From the NCBI GenBank assembly GCA_001051155.2, contig JYIP02000002.1, positions 1,743,583-1,807,582 of the forward strand: a DNA stretch of 64,000 bases. Direction: 5' to 3'. The stretch is from Chrysoporthe austroafricana (taxonomy: Eukaryota > Ascomycota > Sordariomycetes > Diaporthales > Cryphonectriaceae). Positions 41,490-53,799 of the stretch are shown one piece after another. Each line of letters opens with the position of its first letter. Position 1 is the first letter of the stretch. The notes beneath the pieces were generated by a model. The model worked only from the letters and a program-made list of their open reading frames with translations. It did not search any database and had not been told where the DNA came from. A program made the position numbers and the translations under genes.

Positions 41490-44079
41490 GCGGCCGGGCC
41501 GACGTGTGGGCTGACAGTATCATCTCGATGCTGTCGAGAGGTAACGCCTATGAAGAATTGTAGATCTTGGGCGTTTGTCATCCACGGCCTGACATTAGTT
41601 TCATGATGCGACTTAACAAGGCGGGTTGGACGGAAGTGGCAGGCTGCGGATCAGCAATCTGCAAGTTCCTTCGCAAGCACACCACACACCGCACATCTCA
41701 CACCGCTGCATAGACTCTCCAGAGATCCTCCAGACTCCTTGCAGCAGTCCAGTCGTCAGAAAAGGAGATAGTTCAGGCTCTCGACAGGAGCTTGCCAGAG
41801 CCACATGCTCACAAACGTCATCTCAGGTCGGAGCCATTCCAAGTTTCCCTTACGAGACAAATACATGATCACCTAGTTCTCATCTTCACACGGCCGGTCA
41901 GGGAGGCATCCGCCAGGTGTACCGCGCCGGCCCCTCGTGTAGCAAACGTGCAAAAAGGCAACAAACTTCTACCGGGAATTCTACAGGAATGTGCACACGA
42001 GAGTATCAGAGATTGCCCCGAAGAAAAACGTCGTGAAACGCTTCCGTGTCATGGACATTAGGTTCAACCTCCTGTAGACTGTCAAGGACTTTCAAGAAGA
42101 GGGTGATTGAGGACATCACGTCGCCAACCCCTGGATCCAGGAACCTGTCCGACCTTCCAAGACAGGCTTCCACCTCTAAAGCTCAGCGAGACGATCGATG
42201 CGGGCCATGAGGGCATCGAGGAAACCGTAAGGGAGATTCGAGACGGTGCAAGTGTCATTGATCCAGCATCGCCGCTTGCTAAAGTGGACAAATGCGATCA
42301 CTGCCCTCTCTAGTAGCAAGCACGTCGACAGAGGATGAGCTGTACCGGACGTGTGAGTTTCGTCGCATGGATCATCCCACCTCGCCTGGCCCAGATAAAG
42401 TTTGCGGCTCAGTGGAGCGCTGTGGGGGACCGGTTTCTGTTTCTGCGGTGGATCTCGCCCATCCCTCTTCCTCTTCCCTTTCGGAGAAAGGTGTTGGCTT
42501 CGGGAGGTCTTGGATGAGGAGCACTCACATCCTGGATACCTTTCGGTGTCACACACAGGTACAAAGTGCTGTTCAATGCTCTCTAGCTCTCGTACTTGAT
42601 GTCTCGTCGTGATGCACTGTTGTTAAGGACCAGGCTGCGTGAACGAACGTCCACTCGGTACGCCCGCCCGCGCAGGTACCAGGTGGTGACACATTATGGT
42701 ACGGCTGCCTTGGGGAGGAGATCTCTTGTCTCAGGAAGAATCCCCTGTAGAGACCGACTTGGGCCTGCCCGACACGCAGAGCAGCCTGTCTGTCATCAGG
42801 ACAAAGAAGCGCATGGGAGGCAGCGGGCTAATGACGGAACGGAGTTTACAGTACAGAGTACTTGCATCGCTGAGGATGGTTCGGATCCACTTGGTGCTCT
42901 CGGGCCGCACACGGTCTGTGCGCTTCCCGTGGACAGGGGAGTTGATCCATGGGCATGATGGACATGATGGGCATGGCTGGCATGGGCACGGCAACGATGG
43001 GCCATGTTCCCCGCTTGTTGGTTGGACGTCACCTCTCTCGCCTGCGCGCCGCCTGCGCACCGGCGGTCCAGGCGAGCTGTGTCCTGCTGGCCCTGCTGCT
43101 GCCTTCTGCTGTACATATCTCCAGTCCAGGTCTCACCGGCTTGGACCTCTCCATGCTCAGCCTGCAGGGCCATCCTGCTCCCTGACTCTGGTCATGTCCT
43201 CCAAGCCAGGCCTGCTGTAGACAGTCGGCTTTGTCCCGCCATCCTGTGCTGTGGTGTGAGGAAAGAGAGGGCGGCTTTGCTGTGTCGACAGCATCAGCAG
43301 CTGCTATCGGCCAACAGTGCCACCCCTGTAATGGTAAGCCTCGCCTTTCCCCAGTTTCCCCAACCTTGGATGGCCCCAGTTGCAGGCACACTTCCGCCTC
43401 GCCGAATCGGTCGCATCCCAACCACCATACTCAACAGAACTCACCCCGATCCTGCGCACGCTGCAGCAGGAGCAGCAAGACACAGGGCTGACCGTGGCTT
43501 CAGAGCCGGATTAGCCAGACGCAACAGAGAGAGGCGTCAGCTAGTGACTAGGTCAGTCTCCAACCAATTCGTCTCGCAGGCAGTTACCTACCAGGCAGGC
43601 GGCGCTCCGACTTTCAGGCTTGGGAGAGCTGACGAGACGTCCTGTCGTTGTACAAAACTGGACCTGTCGTTGGTTTTTTTTTTTCCCTCGCCGTCAGCAT
43701 CGGTGTGGTCCGTGGCTGTCTGGTTTTTTTTATTTGTTTTTTTTTCCTGCGGCCCCAACATCGTGCTGACAATTGCTGCGGCTTACGAGGAATAGCGTGC
43801 TTGTGTCGTACAGGCTACAGCCTCACAGCCCACACCAACTGCCGACGACGGCTCGCAGCCTCCCTTCCTCTTTTCTCCTGGCCGAGCCTTGTGCGTGCTT
43901 CTCTACGAACGAGTCCGACGAGCATCCTACAGTCCGCCGGACTTGCTCTCTGCGGACACTCGATCGCCAACCCCTGCCGCAACAACCCCTCCAACGGCTT
44001 TCCCGTCCCTCCGTTCTCCATTGGAGCTGCTGATCTGCGCGCTTCTTGCTACGTGCACATCTTCGACTGATCGCCAGCC
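41490..44079. other. Long GC-rich non-coding stretch before the AAA ATPase
   Basis: 2.6 kb with many overlapping open frames that come from high GC and few stops; none has family features. It includes an imperfect ATGGGCATGATGGAC-like repeat at about 42949-43010 and T-runs at 43674-43684 and 43726-43746. The last 400 bp are pyrimidine-rich and probably form the promoter and leader of the gene at 44080. Confidence 0.45.
42949..43010. repeat. Imperfect short tandem repeat (ATGGGCATG units)
   Basis: About six imperfect copies of a 9-bp ATGGRCATG unit. One + frame would read as Met/Gly-rich, but I judge it to be low-complexity DNA, not a gene. Confidence 0.6.
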
Positions 44080-47000
44080 ATGGACTCCGGCCCACAGCAG
44101 GCGGCCGCCATCCTTCGGGAGGGCGACCCCTCCAAGCCTCGATCGAAGAGCACTGAGGTAAAGGTCGACGCGGCCGATGCCGTCAAGGCAGACGAAGACA
44201 AGAACAAGGATATGTCCGAGGGTGCGGGCAAGAAAGCAAAGAAGAAGGGGGCAAAGAAGCAGAGCGGCGGCGACAAGATGAAGAAGGACAAGTCCAAGAA
44301 GGAGAAGAAGAAGAAGAAGCACATCTCAACTGACGACTCTTCGGACTCCAGCGATGACGACTCCGACTCCTCTTCTTACTTGTACGACGAGGACGCTGAG
44401 CCTGCGGTCGTCCACGCACGGAAACGCGGCTCCAAGAAGGGCCTTGATACGAAGAACCTACCGTTGCAGGCCACCAAGAAGGCTAAGGGCCTTCTCAAGA
44501 CCAAGGCGCAGCCTTCTGCCGACTCAGAGTCTGACTGGGATTCTTCAGACTCGGAATCCGAATCGGAGGATGAGGCGGACGACAAAGATCCTGTGGCTGA
44601 TGCAAGGACGACCAAGGACAAGGGCTCAAGCCAGGACCTGAGTTTTCATGTTGCACGGGAGCTGCAGCGCCTCCTCCAGCTGGCCCAGTCACAGCCTCCA
44701 CCTCCGCCCGCCTTCCAGGGTCATCGCGCCCTCGGTGGTGGCTTGGGAGGGGGTGGCTTGGATGCTGACCTTGGTGGGGGTCTGTCTGCGCTCAACTACC
44801 CACAGGGAGGACGGGGGGGCCTTGGTGGCTTCCCGGCCATGGCCACAGGTCGGGCTCGTCTCGGCCGCGGCCACCCGGCCAGAGGCGCCGGGCTCGCTAA
44901 CCTCCTCGACGATGTCGACGACGACGATCCACTTCTTGCCGGCCGGCAGTCCGGGGGCTCGAAGGCCCGCAAGAAGCACCCCGGCGGGTCTTCCGATTCG
45001 GGCAAGAAGAAGTCCAAGAAGCTGGACTACAAGCGGGTCGACCAGGTCTGGAACAACGCGTTGCATAACTTCCAACTCCAAGACACGGCAGAGTCAACGA
45101 GCGAATCCAAGTACGATGGCTTCTGCTTCCACGTCCGTCGAACATTCGACTGGGAGGGCAAATACAAGGCCACTGTCGTTGACATCAAGAGCAAGGTCCT
45201 GCGCCAATGCCTCCAGGACGTGATTGGGAACATCAAGGGTGTCAGCTTGGTTGACGAGACACCAAAGCTAGACCCTAACGTGCTATTCCTCTACCTCGAA
45301 GACTTGCGGAAGCACGCCAGGAAGCTGAAGAAGGAAGCCGCCAATCCGCCTGGATCCGACAAGCAGGAACGTAAGAAGGAGTCCAGGCGTCTGGAAGAGC
45401 AACGGCAGCACGTGAAGGTCCTGATTAAGTATATCGACAAGGACTACGAGCACATCAAGAAATCCCTCTACCCAATGCTTGACCACGGTTTAATTACTTT
45501 CGATCTGCTCTGGGCCCTCTGGAAGCCAAATACTCTGGCCTACACAACGACCTATGGCTCGCATGATGAGCCTCGGATCTTCAAGGTGGACACTGCTGAG
45601 AAGCACTACCACCTGTCCAAGGGCGAATTCTACTACATCGACGGAAAGTATTTCGAATACGACGGCAAACAGTTTGGGTATGGCCATATGATGGAGGAAA
45701 TCAGCGAGTTCCGTGGCGCAAAGAAGATCACCAGCCTTGGGTGCTACCCCCTCAAGTACCACAAGAATGAGGAGAAGGTGCGAAAGGATCTCATCGAGCG
45801 TGGCAAGAAATTCGTTACGCTCAGCGGCGTCCACTACAAGTCTCATCACGGGATGGCTTACTACAAGAAGAAGAAGTCCATCATCAAAGTCAATGTAAAC
45901 GGCAGAATTATGGTTGACAGTGCAATCCATCGCCGCATCAATCCCAACTACCCGATCTCCATTGTCCGACCCAAAGAGCATGACCTCCTCACAGACGATG
46001 AGGACTCAGAAGATGACATCGCCGATCAGGACAAGGACCTCGAGGACGGCGAAGAGAGGGTCAAGTATGTCACCAAAATCATGAAGGACGAACAGGGCCG
46101 GGTCCAGATCATCAGATTGATGAAGGAGGAGGCTGAAGAATACGACAAGGAGAAGCTGGCCAAGGTGGAGACTCAGCCTGATGACAATTCTGAGACAAGT
46201 GATGATGAAGAGGAAGGGGACGACAAATCCAAGGATGCCAAGCAGCCGCCTGAGTTCACCGACGACGAATACCTTATCGCCTCTCCTGTTGTGCTGGGCT
46301 TTTCTTTTGGAGAAAAGCTTTGGCTAGAGTTCACCGTATCAGGTATCAGAGATGTCTCGTGGAACGAGAAGGCTTACGAGTCTCTGGTGTTGGAGTCTAA
46401 GACCAAGGAGACTGTGAAGGTTCGTGGATTCTATGGGCTGCGCCTTTGGTAGTGCTAAGCTAACGATGATGCAGGCCCTCGTTGAGTCTCACAAGTACCA
46501 TGCAGCAGAGTCCATTGATGACGTAATTCAGGGCAAGGGAAAAGGACTCGTTGGTATGATATACATACTCTCTGTGATTCTCCTCGATATTCGGCTGACG
46601 GCTGACGTATGGTAGCGGTTCTACACGGACCACCTGGCACCGGCAAGACTCTCACCGCGGAAGGCATCAGCGAGCTGCTTAAGTGTCCACTGTATATGGT
46701 CTCGGCGGGAGAGCTCGGTACTGACTCACGCGTCCTCGAGGGTGAGCTGCAGCGGATCCTCGATATCTGCCATGCCTGGGGCGCCATCCTGCTCCTGGAC
46801 GAGGCCGACGTCTTCCTGGAAAAGCGCAACATGCACGACATCCACCGCAATGCGCTCGTCAGCATCTTCCTGCGCCAGCTCGAATATTTCCAGGGGATTC
46901 TATTCTTGACGACGAACAGGGTGGAGACTTTTGATGACGCCTTCCAGTCCCGCATCCACATTGCTCTACGGTACGACCCCCTAGACCTGCGCGCCAAGAA

Positions 47001-47386
47001 GGCCATCTTTAAAATGTTTGTGGACCGGGCCCGAGCACAGCAAAAGACCGACCAGGAGAAGATCGCCTTTGCGGATGAGGACTACGACAGCCTCGCCCGG
47101 CACGACCTCAACGGCCGACAGATCAAGAACACGGTCATCCGTGCGCAGGCACTGGCAGTCAATAAGGGCGAGCCGCTCGCCATGAAGCACGTGCGACAGA
47201 TTTGTAAGTGGCCCTTGTTCCCACGTGCAGTACCCTTCTTTCGCCTCCCCCTACGCAGTTCCCCAATGAAACACTTCGTCCTTCGCAATTAGGTTCTAAC
47301 ACTATGCAGTGGACGTGCAGGTCAGCTTTGACAGGGACCTAAAGGGCGGCACCGGATACCAGGATGCCATGCGGAGCTACTTCTGA
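44080..47386 (+). CDS. AAA ATPase with long disordered N-terminus
   Basis: Four exons, 44080-46419, 46475-46553, 46616-47203 and 47310-47386, give 1027 residues. The intron donors are GTTCGT, GTATGA and GTAAGT, with matching phases. Residues 1-330 are disordered: Lys-rich, then Ser/Asp runs, then a Gly-rich stretch. Residues about 330-790 are an ordered fungal-specific part (FCFHVRRTFDWEGKYKATVV; YYIDGKYFEYDGKQFGYG). The AAA module follows, with Walker A GPPGTGKT at 811-818, Walker B ILLLDEADVF (Asp868, Glu869), sensor-1 FLTTNR and an Arg-finger region QSRIHIAL. Fungal proteins of this build are widespread but uncharacterised. They are probably remodelling ATPases of the BCS1/spastin-like class in the nucleus or cytosol. 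Confidence 0.93.
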
Positions 47387-48156
47387 GAGGCCTTTTCCTC
47401 GAGATCTCCTGTGAGGCAACATACGTTTCCATATGCATTTGCGGTCACTTCATCACTCGCTATCGTCTGGATACAGCCCTTGGGTTAGGCTCTGGTATCG
47501 CGGGCTGCACACATGGCTTCACTGATACGTTCAATGCGGCAAGGGGCGGGCGATTACTAGCGGGAAGCGGTTCTTGTGAAGTATGGCATAGTGGATATGG
47601 TTTCTCATAGTGGTACAGAGCAGGCATGAAGCGTAAGGACAGGGTCGTTTGTCAGACCCAGCGAAGCATACGGCTTGGGACACGCCACAAGCAGGCTGGA
47701 AATGGCAGGGAAAGGATGGTCCTCGTCGGATTTCCTTTGGATGCTTTCCGGTTCACGGCCTTGTTAGACACCCTCGTCAGTCTCATCTCAATAGTGATTG
47801 TCGTATCGTATGAACAGCGTCTCGATCATTGTTATGCTATGTGATGGGTTCTTATTTGAATCTATTTGAGTCTATGCTCCGTACTTCTGGCATAGTCTAT
47901 GATGATCACGATCCTGACATTATTGTTCGAGAAGGGTTGGGGTTTAAACGCTCGCAGGGATCTGCTGGGCAGGCGGTTCTAAGTACCAAGTACCGTCTGA
48001 AGGGTCGAGTCGCGTCGCGTCTGGCTTCAATTCAGCCCCGCGGCATCTAATGCAGAGCTCATTAACAAGGCTCGCTGTCGATTTGAATGGATCTGGTGCC
48101 TGATTCTTCGCTGGTCTTCTTCCCGATGTCATGACAGCTTGTTCGAATAATACAAT
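47387..48156. other. Intergenic, no gene seen
   Basis: Between the AAA ATPase and PSF2. Short frames only. Confidence 0.4.
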
Positions 48157-49006
48157 ATGGCCCACCCACTCCCACCGGGCCTCACACCCTCCGAGGTCTC
48201 CTTCCTATGCGAGATGGAGATGGTGACAGTCGTACCAAGAGGGCGACTCGACGGCATAGAACTTCTCAGCGTACGCCTCGCTTGCGCAGCTCCGACCTTC
48301 TACTCCCTATGAACCCCAAAGCAGCTAACGACACCCGGAACAGGGCAAGACACCCTCCCTCAAGCCACCCCACCGTGCCGACCTCCCTCTGTGGCTCGCC
48401 CTCCTCCTCAAGAAACAGCGCCGCGCCAACGTTGTGGCCCCAGCCTGGCTGCACCCGGCCTCGCTCGCCGAGATCATCCGCCAGGAGACCCGCGAAGACC
48501 CACAGGCGTTCAGCAAGCCGCCGCCAGCGCCCGCCCGCGCCGACGGCCACGGCACCGCGCACCGCGTCAACACCTCCCCGCTGGGCGGCGACGACGGTGG
48601 CGCGGGCGCGGTGCTGTCGCCCCCGTTCCTGCAGAGCTGCGTGGCCGGGGCGCCCGCCGGGTACCTCCCGTACCACTGGCTGGAGACGGCGGAGATGCTG
48701 CTCACCCACGCGGGCGACGACATGCCGGCCCCCGCCGGCGAGGTCCGGGGCCTCCTGCGGGACCTGGTGGAGGTGCGCGCCGCGAAGATGAGGTCGAGCA
48801 CGACGCAGCTCGAGGCCTTCGGCGGCGGCGTGATGAACCTGCGCGGCGTGGGCGCCATGGAGCTGGCGGAGAACCGGGGCTTCGTGCTCGGCGTCGTGGA
48901 CGGGGTGCGGCGGCTCGGAGCGAGCGCCGAGGCGACGCGCCGCGAGGAGGAAGAAGGCGGCGGCGGCGCCGACGACGAGGAGAGCGACGACGACATGGGG
49001 TTATAG
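48157..49006 (+). CDS. PSF2: GINS complex subunit PSF2
   Basis: Two exons, 48157-48270 and 48344-49006, give 258 residues. The 73-nt intron (GTACGC...GGAACAG) is phase 0 and joins GIELLS to [15 protein letters not shown]. The N-terminus [20 protein letters not shown] and the following [15 protein letters not shown] are diagnostic of Psf2. [20 protein letters not shown] and [11 protein letters not shown] follow in family order. The protein is one of four GINS subunits that bind Cdc45 and MCM2-7 as the replicative helicase in the nucleus. Fungal extras are a Gly/Asp/Ala-rich insert around residues 120-140 and an acidic tail (EESDDDMGL). Intron 1 splits the N-terminal beta region. Confidence 0.96.
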
Positions 49007-49317
49007 CTACAAGAGCATGGGGAGGGAACTAAATCGTGGCGCATTGCGTCGGCTTCATGGCATATACTCGGGGTTCGGTTAATTATAAAAGGGGGGCGCA
49101 CACTCCGGGCTGCATGGGACAGGCGTTGGAAGGTGCTCACGAGCAAGTGCTACAGGTCAAGAGTATCATTGATCAAAAAGAAAGAAAAGAAAAACGCCCA
49201 AAAGAGCGGCTCGCCGCGTCAATTGCATACTAAATTCTAAAAATAAACCTACCGGATGTCCGACGACCGCGGAGTGCGACCAACACCACGAGCCGAGGCG
49301 AGCACTATGGCTCCGGA
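49007..49317. other. Convergent intergenic region
   Basis: 3' flanks of PSF2 (+) and the gene at 49318-50931 (-). No other feature. Confidence 0.4.
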
Positions 49318-50931
49318 TCAATAAATAATGCTGTCCTCGTCATAATCTTCCTCGCTGCACTGCTCTTCGTCCACGCACCAGCTCGACGTCCGTCCATTGT
49401 ACGGCCATTCGGCGGACACTGGCGGCCACTGCTCAGACGTGACGATTCGCATCGCTCCGGTCGCGTCTCGGACCAGCATGTTTTGTAGCTCTTTGGGACC
49501 AGCTGTGCTGTAGTCTCCTGCTGTCATCGCAGACTCAGGGCGCACCGCAGGCCTATGATCCCCGTTAGGAATCAAAGCTGGTAGAGTGTCTGGGAGACTC
49601 AAGTTGTCTATCTCAGTAATCTCTCTGGGCGAGTCGCTATCCTCAATCACTCTCAGTTCATGGGGTCCGCCTTCAGCGAGACTGGAAGAACCATCTGCCG
49701 TTGCAATAGAATCAGGCTCTACTTCGGAGGAATCAGGGACGGTCCGTTCGGTCGTGGTCTGGACAATATCGTGCTCAGGGCTGCTTGGAGGTTCGATCTC
49801 GATGACCTGTGGCTCGGGCTCGTCGTGCGATGCCTGTGAGATCCTCGCCTCGTTCATCATCACCTCAGTGCCATCATCAGGGGCCAGCGAGTAAATGACA
49901 TTCAATATCGCCGGCGCCGAGTCTCTCTTCGTCGTTCCGGCCATAGCCAATTCCAAGCCGTTGGGTCTTGACAGCGACCATGTCGGCTTGAACCGACCAG
50001 TCACACCAAGGTCCCGATCCACGCCGTTGTCATCCGGACGCGAGTCGCACCTCTGAGGACCACTACGCGGACTCACACTCGGAACGGAACTTGGGGATAC
50101 GACAGACCGTCTTCCCAACTCCGGTAGGCTACTAGCCCTAGTAATTCGTGGAGTGGGACTAGCAGTAACGGAGTCGGGCGAGGTTACAGGCTGCTGCAGA
50201 CCACTATACGGAATATATTCAACAGCCGGAGCCCCAGACCCCTCACATGGGACCTCCCATTCTTCAGGTGGCGGCGCGCCGAGGCCTCCCATGTACGGAA
50301 TCGGCGCTGGACCTCCTGCGTTCAATGCTTGGGCCCGCCGTGGGGCGTCGTCGACTACGGCCTCGACGGCCTCTTCCTGTCGCATCCCGGGAGACTTCAC
50401 CGGAGCCGGCTGGCCATCGGAACCCCTACCGGTGTCCATCGTAATTGGCACACAGAACTCGTTACCGTCCGGCGTGACGCCTGTGGCGTACAATACGGTG
50501 GTGAAACACTGCCCGCCCGCGTTTTCTCCCTCCGGCAGGTAAATCAGCCCAGCCTGCTCGGCTGCCTCGGGATATGCCGCCTCCGCAGGCGCAGACGGAC
50601 TCAGCATCTCCTCGCGGCTCCCGGGCCTGCTGGATCCGTCCATCTCCATCGGTATGCAGACCTTGTTGCCACCTGCGGTCACGCCCAGCCCGAGGGCGAT
50701 GGCAGACACAGCGGAGGCGCTCTTCGTGGCTGCTTCTTCGACAGCCGGCCGGGCGTCCTTGCGCCGACGTGTCTCCATCGGCAGCCCCGGGTCTAGTTCC
50801 ACCGTGCTCTCGCTGCCCTCGTTGAGCCTTTTGTAGGCGGACCGCGTCATCCGCGTACTTGGGGCCACAGCCTGTCGCTTGCTCGCGCGGTCGGCCGCGG
50901 GCTCTGCCTGACGCTTCTTACTTGTTGTCAT
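49318..50931 (-). CDS. Disordered, probably nuclear protein with an internal repeat
   Basis: An intronless 537-residue frame from the ATG at 50931. The start TTSKKRQAEPAADRASKRQ is a bipartite nuclear-localisation-like signal. Residues 83-98 (GVTAGGNKVCIPMEMD) and 151-166 (GVTPDGNEFCVPITMD) are two copies of one motif, G-V-T-x2-G-N-x2-C-x-P-x2-M-D. The rest is Pro/Ser/Glu-rich and looks disordered. The C-terminal part holds hydrophobic-acidic stretches such as PQVIEIEPPSSPE and RVIEDSDSPRE, which resemble SUMO-interacting motifs, and ends in an acidic tail (EEDYDEDSIIY). I recognise no family. The length of the open frame and its composition make it a real gene; its role is unknown. Confidence 0.7.
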   Translation of the reverse strand: MTTSKKRQAEPAADRASKRQAVAPSTRMTRSAYKRLNEGSESTVELDPGLPMETRRRKDARPAVEEAATKSASAVSAIALGLGVTAGGNKVCIPMEMDGSSRPGSREEMLSPSAPAEAAYPEAAEQAGLIYLPEGENAGGQCFTTVLYATGVTPDGNEFCVPITMDTGRGSDGQPAPVKSPGMRQEEAVEAVVDDAPRRAQALNAGGPAPIPYMGGLGAPPPEEWEVPCEGSGAPAVEYIPYSGLQQPVTSPDSVTASPTPRITRASSLPELGRRSVVSPSSVPSVSPRSGPQRCDSRPDDNGVDRDLGVTGRFKPTWSLSRPNGLELAMAGTTKRDSAPAILNVIYSLAPDDGTEVMMNEARISQASHDEPEPQVIEIEPPSSPEHDIVQTTTERTVPDSSEVEPDSIATADGSSSLAEGGPHELRVIEDSDSPREITEIDNLSLPDTLPALIPNGDHRPAVRPESAMTAGDYSTAGPKELQNMLVRDATGAMRIVTSEQWPPVSAEWPYNGRTSSWCVDEEQCSEEDYDEDSIIY

Positions 50932-51885
50932 GTTCAATTATGCTTAGAGTGTATCCAGTGCTTTCAAGTGGTTGGGAATCGCTATGCTCAGTTTTGGTAT
51001 TGTGTCAATTCGTTTCTTTGAAGCGGATAGATAGTCCTGCTATGCGATGTTGCTTCTTGTAATCGTTGACTCGTGAGGTTCAAGCCATCTTAGATGCCCG
51101 AAAGGGCTTCAGACCTTATCTTATTCTATCCACAACTCTCTTCAATTGTCTTGACTGTCATTTGCCGCCTTTGTCTATGCCTACACTTTCAAGTGATTGT
51201 TTCGGTCCGTCAAGACCACGCTACCATGCGCTTTTCTTGGTACGATGACGGAACGGAGACAAAGAATCACTTCGCGCATCTCCCATGCCGTTTTGTTTGT
51301 TGCAATCATGCCTCTACGAATGCAAGGCATTCTTAGAACTCCATTCACAATGCTATGATCTTTGGAAGCTATGAATAGCAGCACATGCCTCCGTCACGAT
51401 GTCTTGGTTCCGGCTGAGGAGCTGTCTCGTGGTAATCACTGAGATATAGCAAATTGTTGCGGCAGTCTACTCAATTCTGCGACTTATCTGCACGATCGCC
51501 TGCGGGAGTTCTGCCTGGTATCTGCTAGTCATTCTCATTTTGCAGACTGGGTGACTCTTGAAAAGTGTTGGGCGATAATTAAGAACTGATGTTCAATGCT
51601 TGGAGCTCATTACCAGAGCCAGCGGCCTTTGTTATGGGCACACAATGCCCATGTGAGCAACAAAGTGTTCATCTACCCTACGTTCTACATCGTTTATTCT
51701 TAGTAGCAAATACGGTTAGATTCCAAGACCCGGTCCCTTTCCAAGTTCTCATCACGGGCCTTGTTCTTGCATAAAGACCCTGTATTCCCACAGTGATTGC
51801 AGCATGGCTCGTTGCTGGGGCAAGGACCAATAGACACGAACAATTACGTATCTCGGTAACTTTAGACCTGATTGTAGCCTTGCTC
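50932..51885. other. Divergent intergenic region
   Basis: Separates the 49318 gene (-) and the SET-domain gene (+). The SET gene may have an earlier exon here, because an acceptor-like CCCACAG at 51787-51793 precedes its open frame. Nothing else was recognised. Confidence 0.35.
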
Positions 51886-52716
51886 ATGCAACAAGATATG
51901 GGGGACTCAGTTTGGCAATCAAGATTCGCGGCCTGGACAGACTATAGCAGGACACAAAAGACAACTATCCCAGGTGTTTACAAAATATCGGACTATACCT
52001 TTGATCCTGACAAATGGCAGGCCTTGGCTAGGACCACGACGCCGCCGGGGGCCGGCGTTTCCACTCGAAGAAGCGCTCCATCACAGACACTAATGAGTAG
52101 AGATGTACGTTTTCAGATGCACGCACTGCCGTCAAATGCCTCAGTACTTACCAGTATCTATGACTAGGGTGTGATGCTTCTAGGTACCAAGACCTCCGAA
52201 TGCACCTGGTGTGGACAGAGCTGTGGCGAGAATTCGCAATGTCTCAGCGAAGTCCGCGCTGCTATGGTGCCGCACCATGTATTTGAGCTCATCAACAAGG
52301 GCCAGCCAATGGGTATCGGGGCCTTCATCGCACCAAGCAAGAGCGGGATGGGTCATGCTCTCCAAAGGGGCCAAATAGTTGGTGAGTATATGGGCGAGGT
52401 ATTACCCGGTACCACACCACTGGACCAACTGTCGGCGTATGCGTTCACGTGGGATGCAAGAAGTTCCACCATGGCCAACATCATAGACCCGATCACACAC
52501 GGGAATATCTATCGGTTTGTGAATCACCACTGTAACCCTAACGTCGATGTCGAGACTGCTGTCCTTAGCGGAAGGCAGATCCTCCTTCTGACTGCGGCCC
52601 GAGATATTGCCGAAGGTGAGGAGCTTGGCATTTCCTATGGTGAGGCCTATTTCATCGATCGTAATATGTTGTGTGCTTGTGACTACAAGCCGCAACCTCA
52701 CCTTCCGAACAGGTGA
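51886..52716 (+). CDS. Compact SET-domain protein
   Basis: Two exons, 51886-52104 and 52168-52716, give 255 residues. The 63-nt intron (GTACGT...TGACTAG) is a multiple of three and contains the only stop in the frame, so the two open frames join in phase. A small Cys cluster (CTWCGQSCGENSQC) precedes the SET core. Core motifs are GIGAFIAPSKSGMGHALQRG, IVGEYMGEVLP, the SAM/active-site FVNHHCNPNVDVE and ISYGEAYF. A short CAC resembles a truncated post-SET. SET proteins transfer methyl groups to lysines, but the target is unknown. The ATG at 51886 is the first Met; the frame is open to 51793 after an acceptor-like site, so an N-terminal exon may be missing. Confidence 0.8.
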
Positions 52717-53799
52717 GCTGTAGCAGGTAGGCAGGTAGTCTCTTCTCATTCACACTATCGGCTAGACTCTAGAGTGTCTCTAGGGAGTCAAGGGACTTTG
52801 GTCTCCAGGTCCGCTCGCTCTCAATTACATGTCTCAGACACAGACAACACAAATACTTCCCCGACCTGCAATATGACTTCAAATAGACCCTCATTCTGTC
52901 AATTATGCATCGTAAGTTTCAAGGTATACGATCTGAGGTATATGCCTTCTACGAAAATACCAGTCTCTTCTCTAGCGAACGTCAAGGGTAAACGTTGTGA
53001 CCACAGCAACTTGAAAGATTAGTACCAAAGATCACGCTTTAGAGACTGTCCTTTATACCTCCGCCAGTAGTGAAAGATAGCGAGACGCTGTGGTTAGGAA
53101 TCGAAGCCGCCTCTCTATAGTCTGTGTTTAAGCCTTGTAGTATTAGTACTAAGGCTATATTCTTTAGTTACGGGAGCAAAGAGCGGCTTGGACAACATCC
53201 CATCACACGATCCTCCTCTTTCATCAGATATTGGCAGATGTTTTCCAATCATCTAATCCATATCATTCCCAGATGCGTGTCTGTTTTTGATGCCTAAACA
53301 GCTATCTACTGTTGAACTGGTCTGAGTTCTGTACTTTGGCCTACAGGTTCAACCCACTAGGCCGTCGCATAATAGAGACGTCTCCTTGTACCTATGTTGA
53401 CTACCCTAAGAACATCAAGAAAAGGGCTACAATGGCTTTGAAGCTATTTGTAGAACGGAGTGTGAGCGGCCTTGTTGTTTGGGCTTGGTTAGTGGTTGTT
53501 GACACCACTGCTCACTTCAGCCAGCACCTATACAGACCATGGATCATTCTTTGTTTGCCTGATAGGATAGCGATTGAGAATAACAGTGAGGCTATTCCTT
53601 AGCTAATCTGCAGCAGCAACCGAATGAAGGCATTCTCATATATTTAACCTCTCACTTCCAAGTCTTGCAGTGTCACAACTTGATTTTACATTTTCAGCTC
53701 AACGCCATCGATATTTGCCCCAGCCGCAAACGACGATCCTCAGATTCTTCACACATTATCCTTTTCCCATTCCTTTTCATCGCCCTCAGACTAAGTTTC
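52717..53799. other. Intergenic, no gene seen
   Basis: AT-rich with short frames, such as 96 codons at 53312-53602 that lack features. It contains the leader of the RRM-like gene. Confidence 0.4.

Noticed and set aside
42949..43185. Met-rich frame (MGMMDMMGMAGMG...), resembling copper-transporter Mets motifs
   Set aside because: It comes from a short imperfect DNA repeat, no membrane helices follow, and several other frames are equally open.
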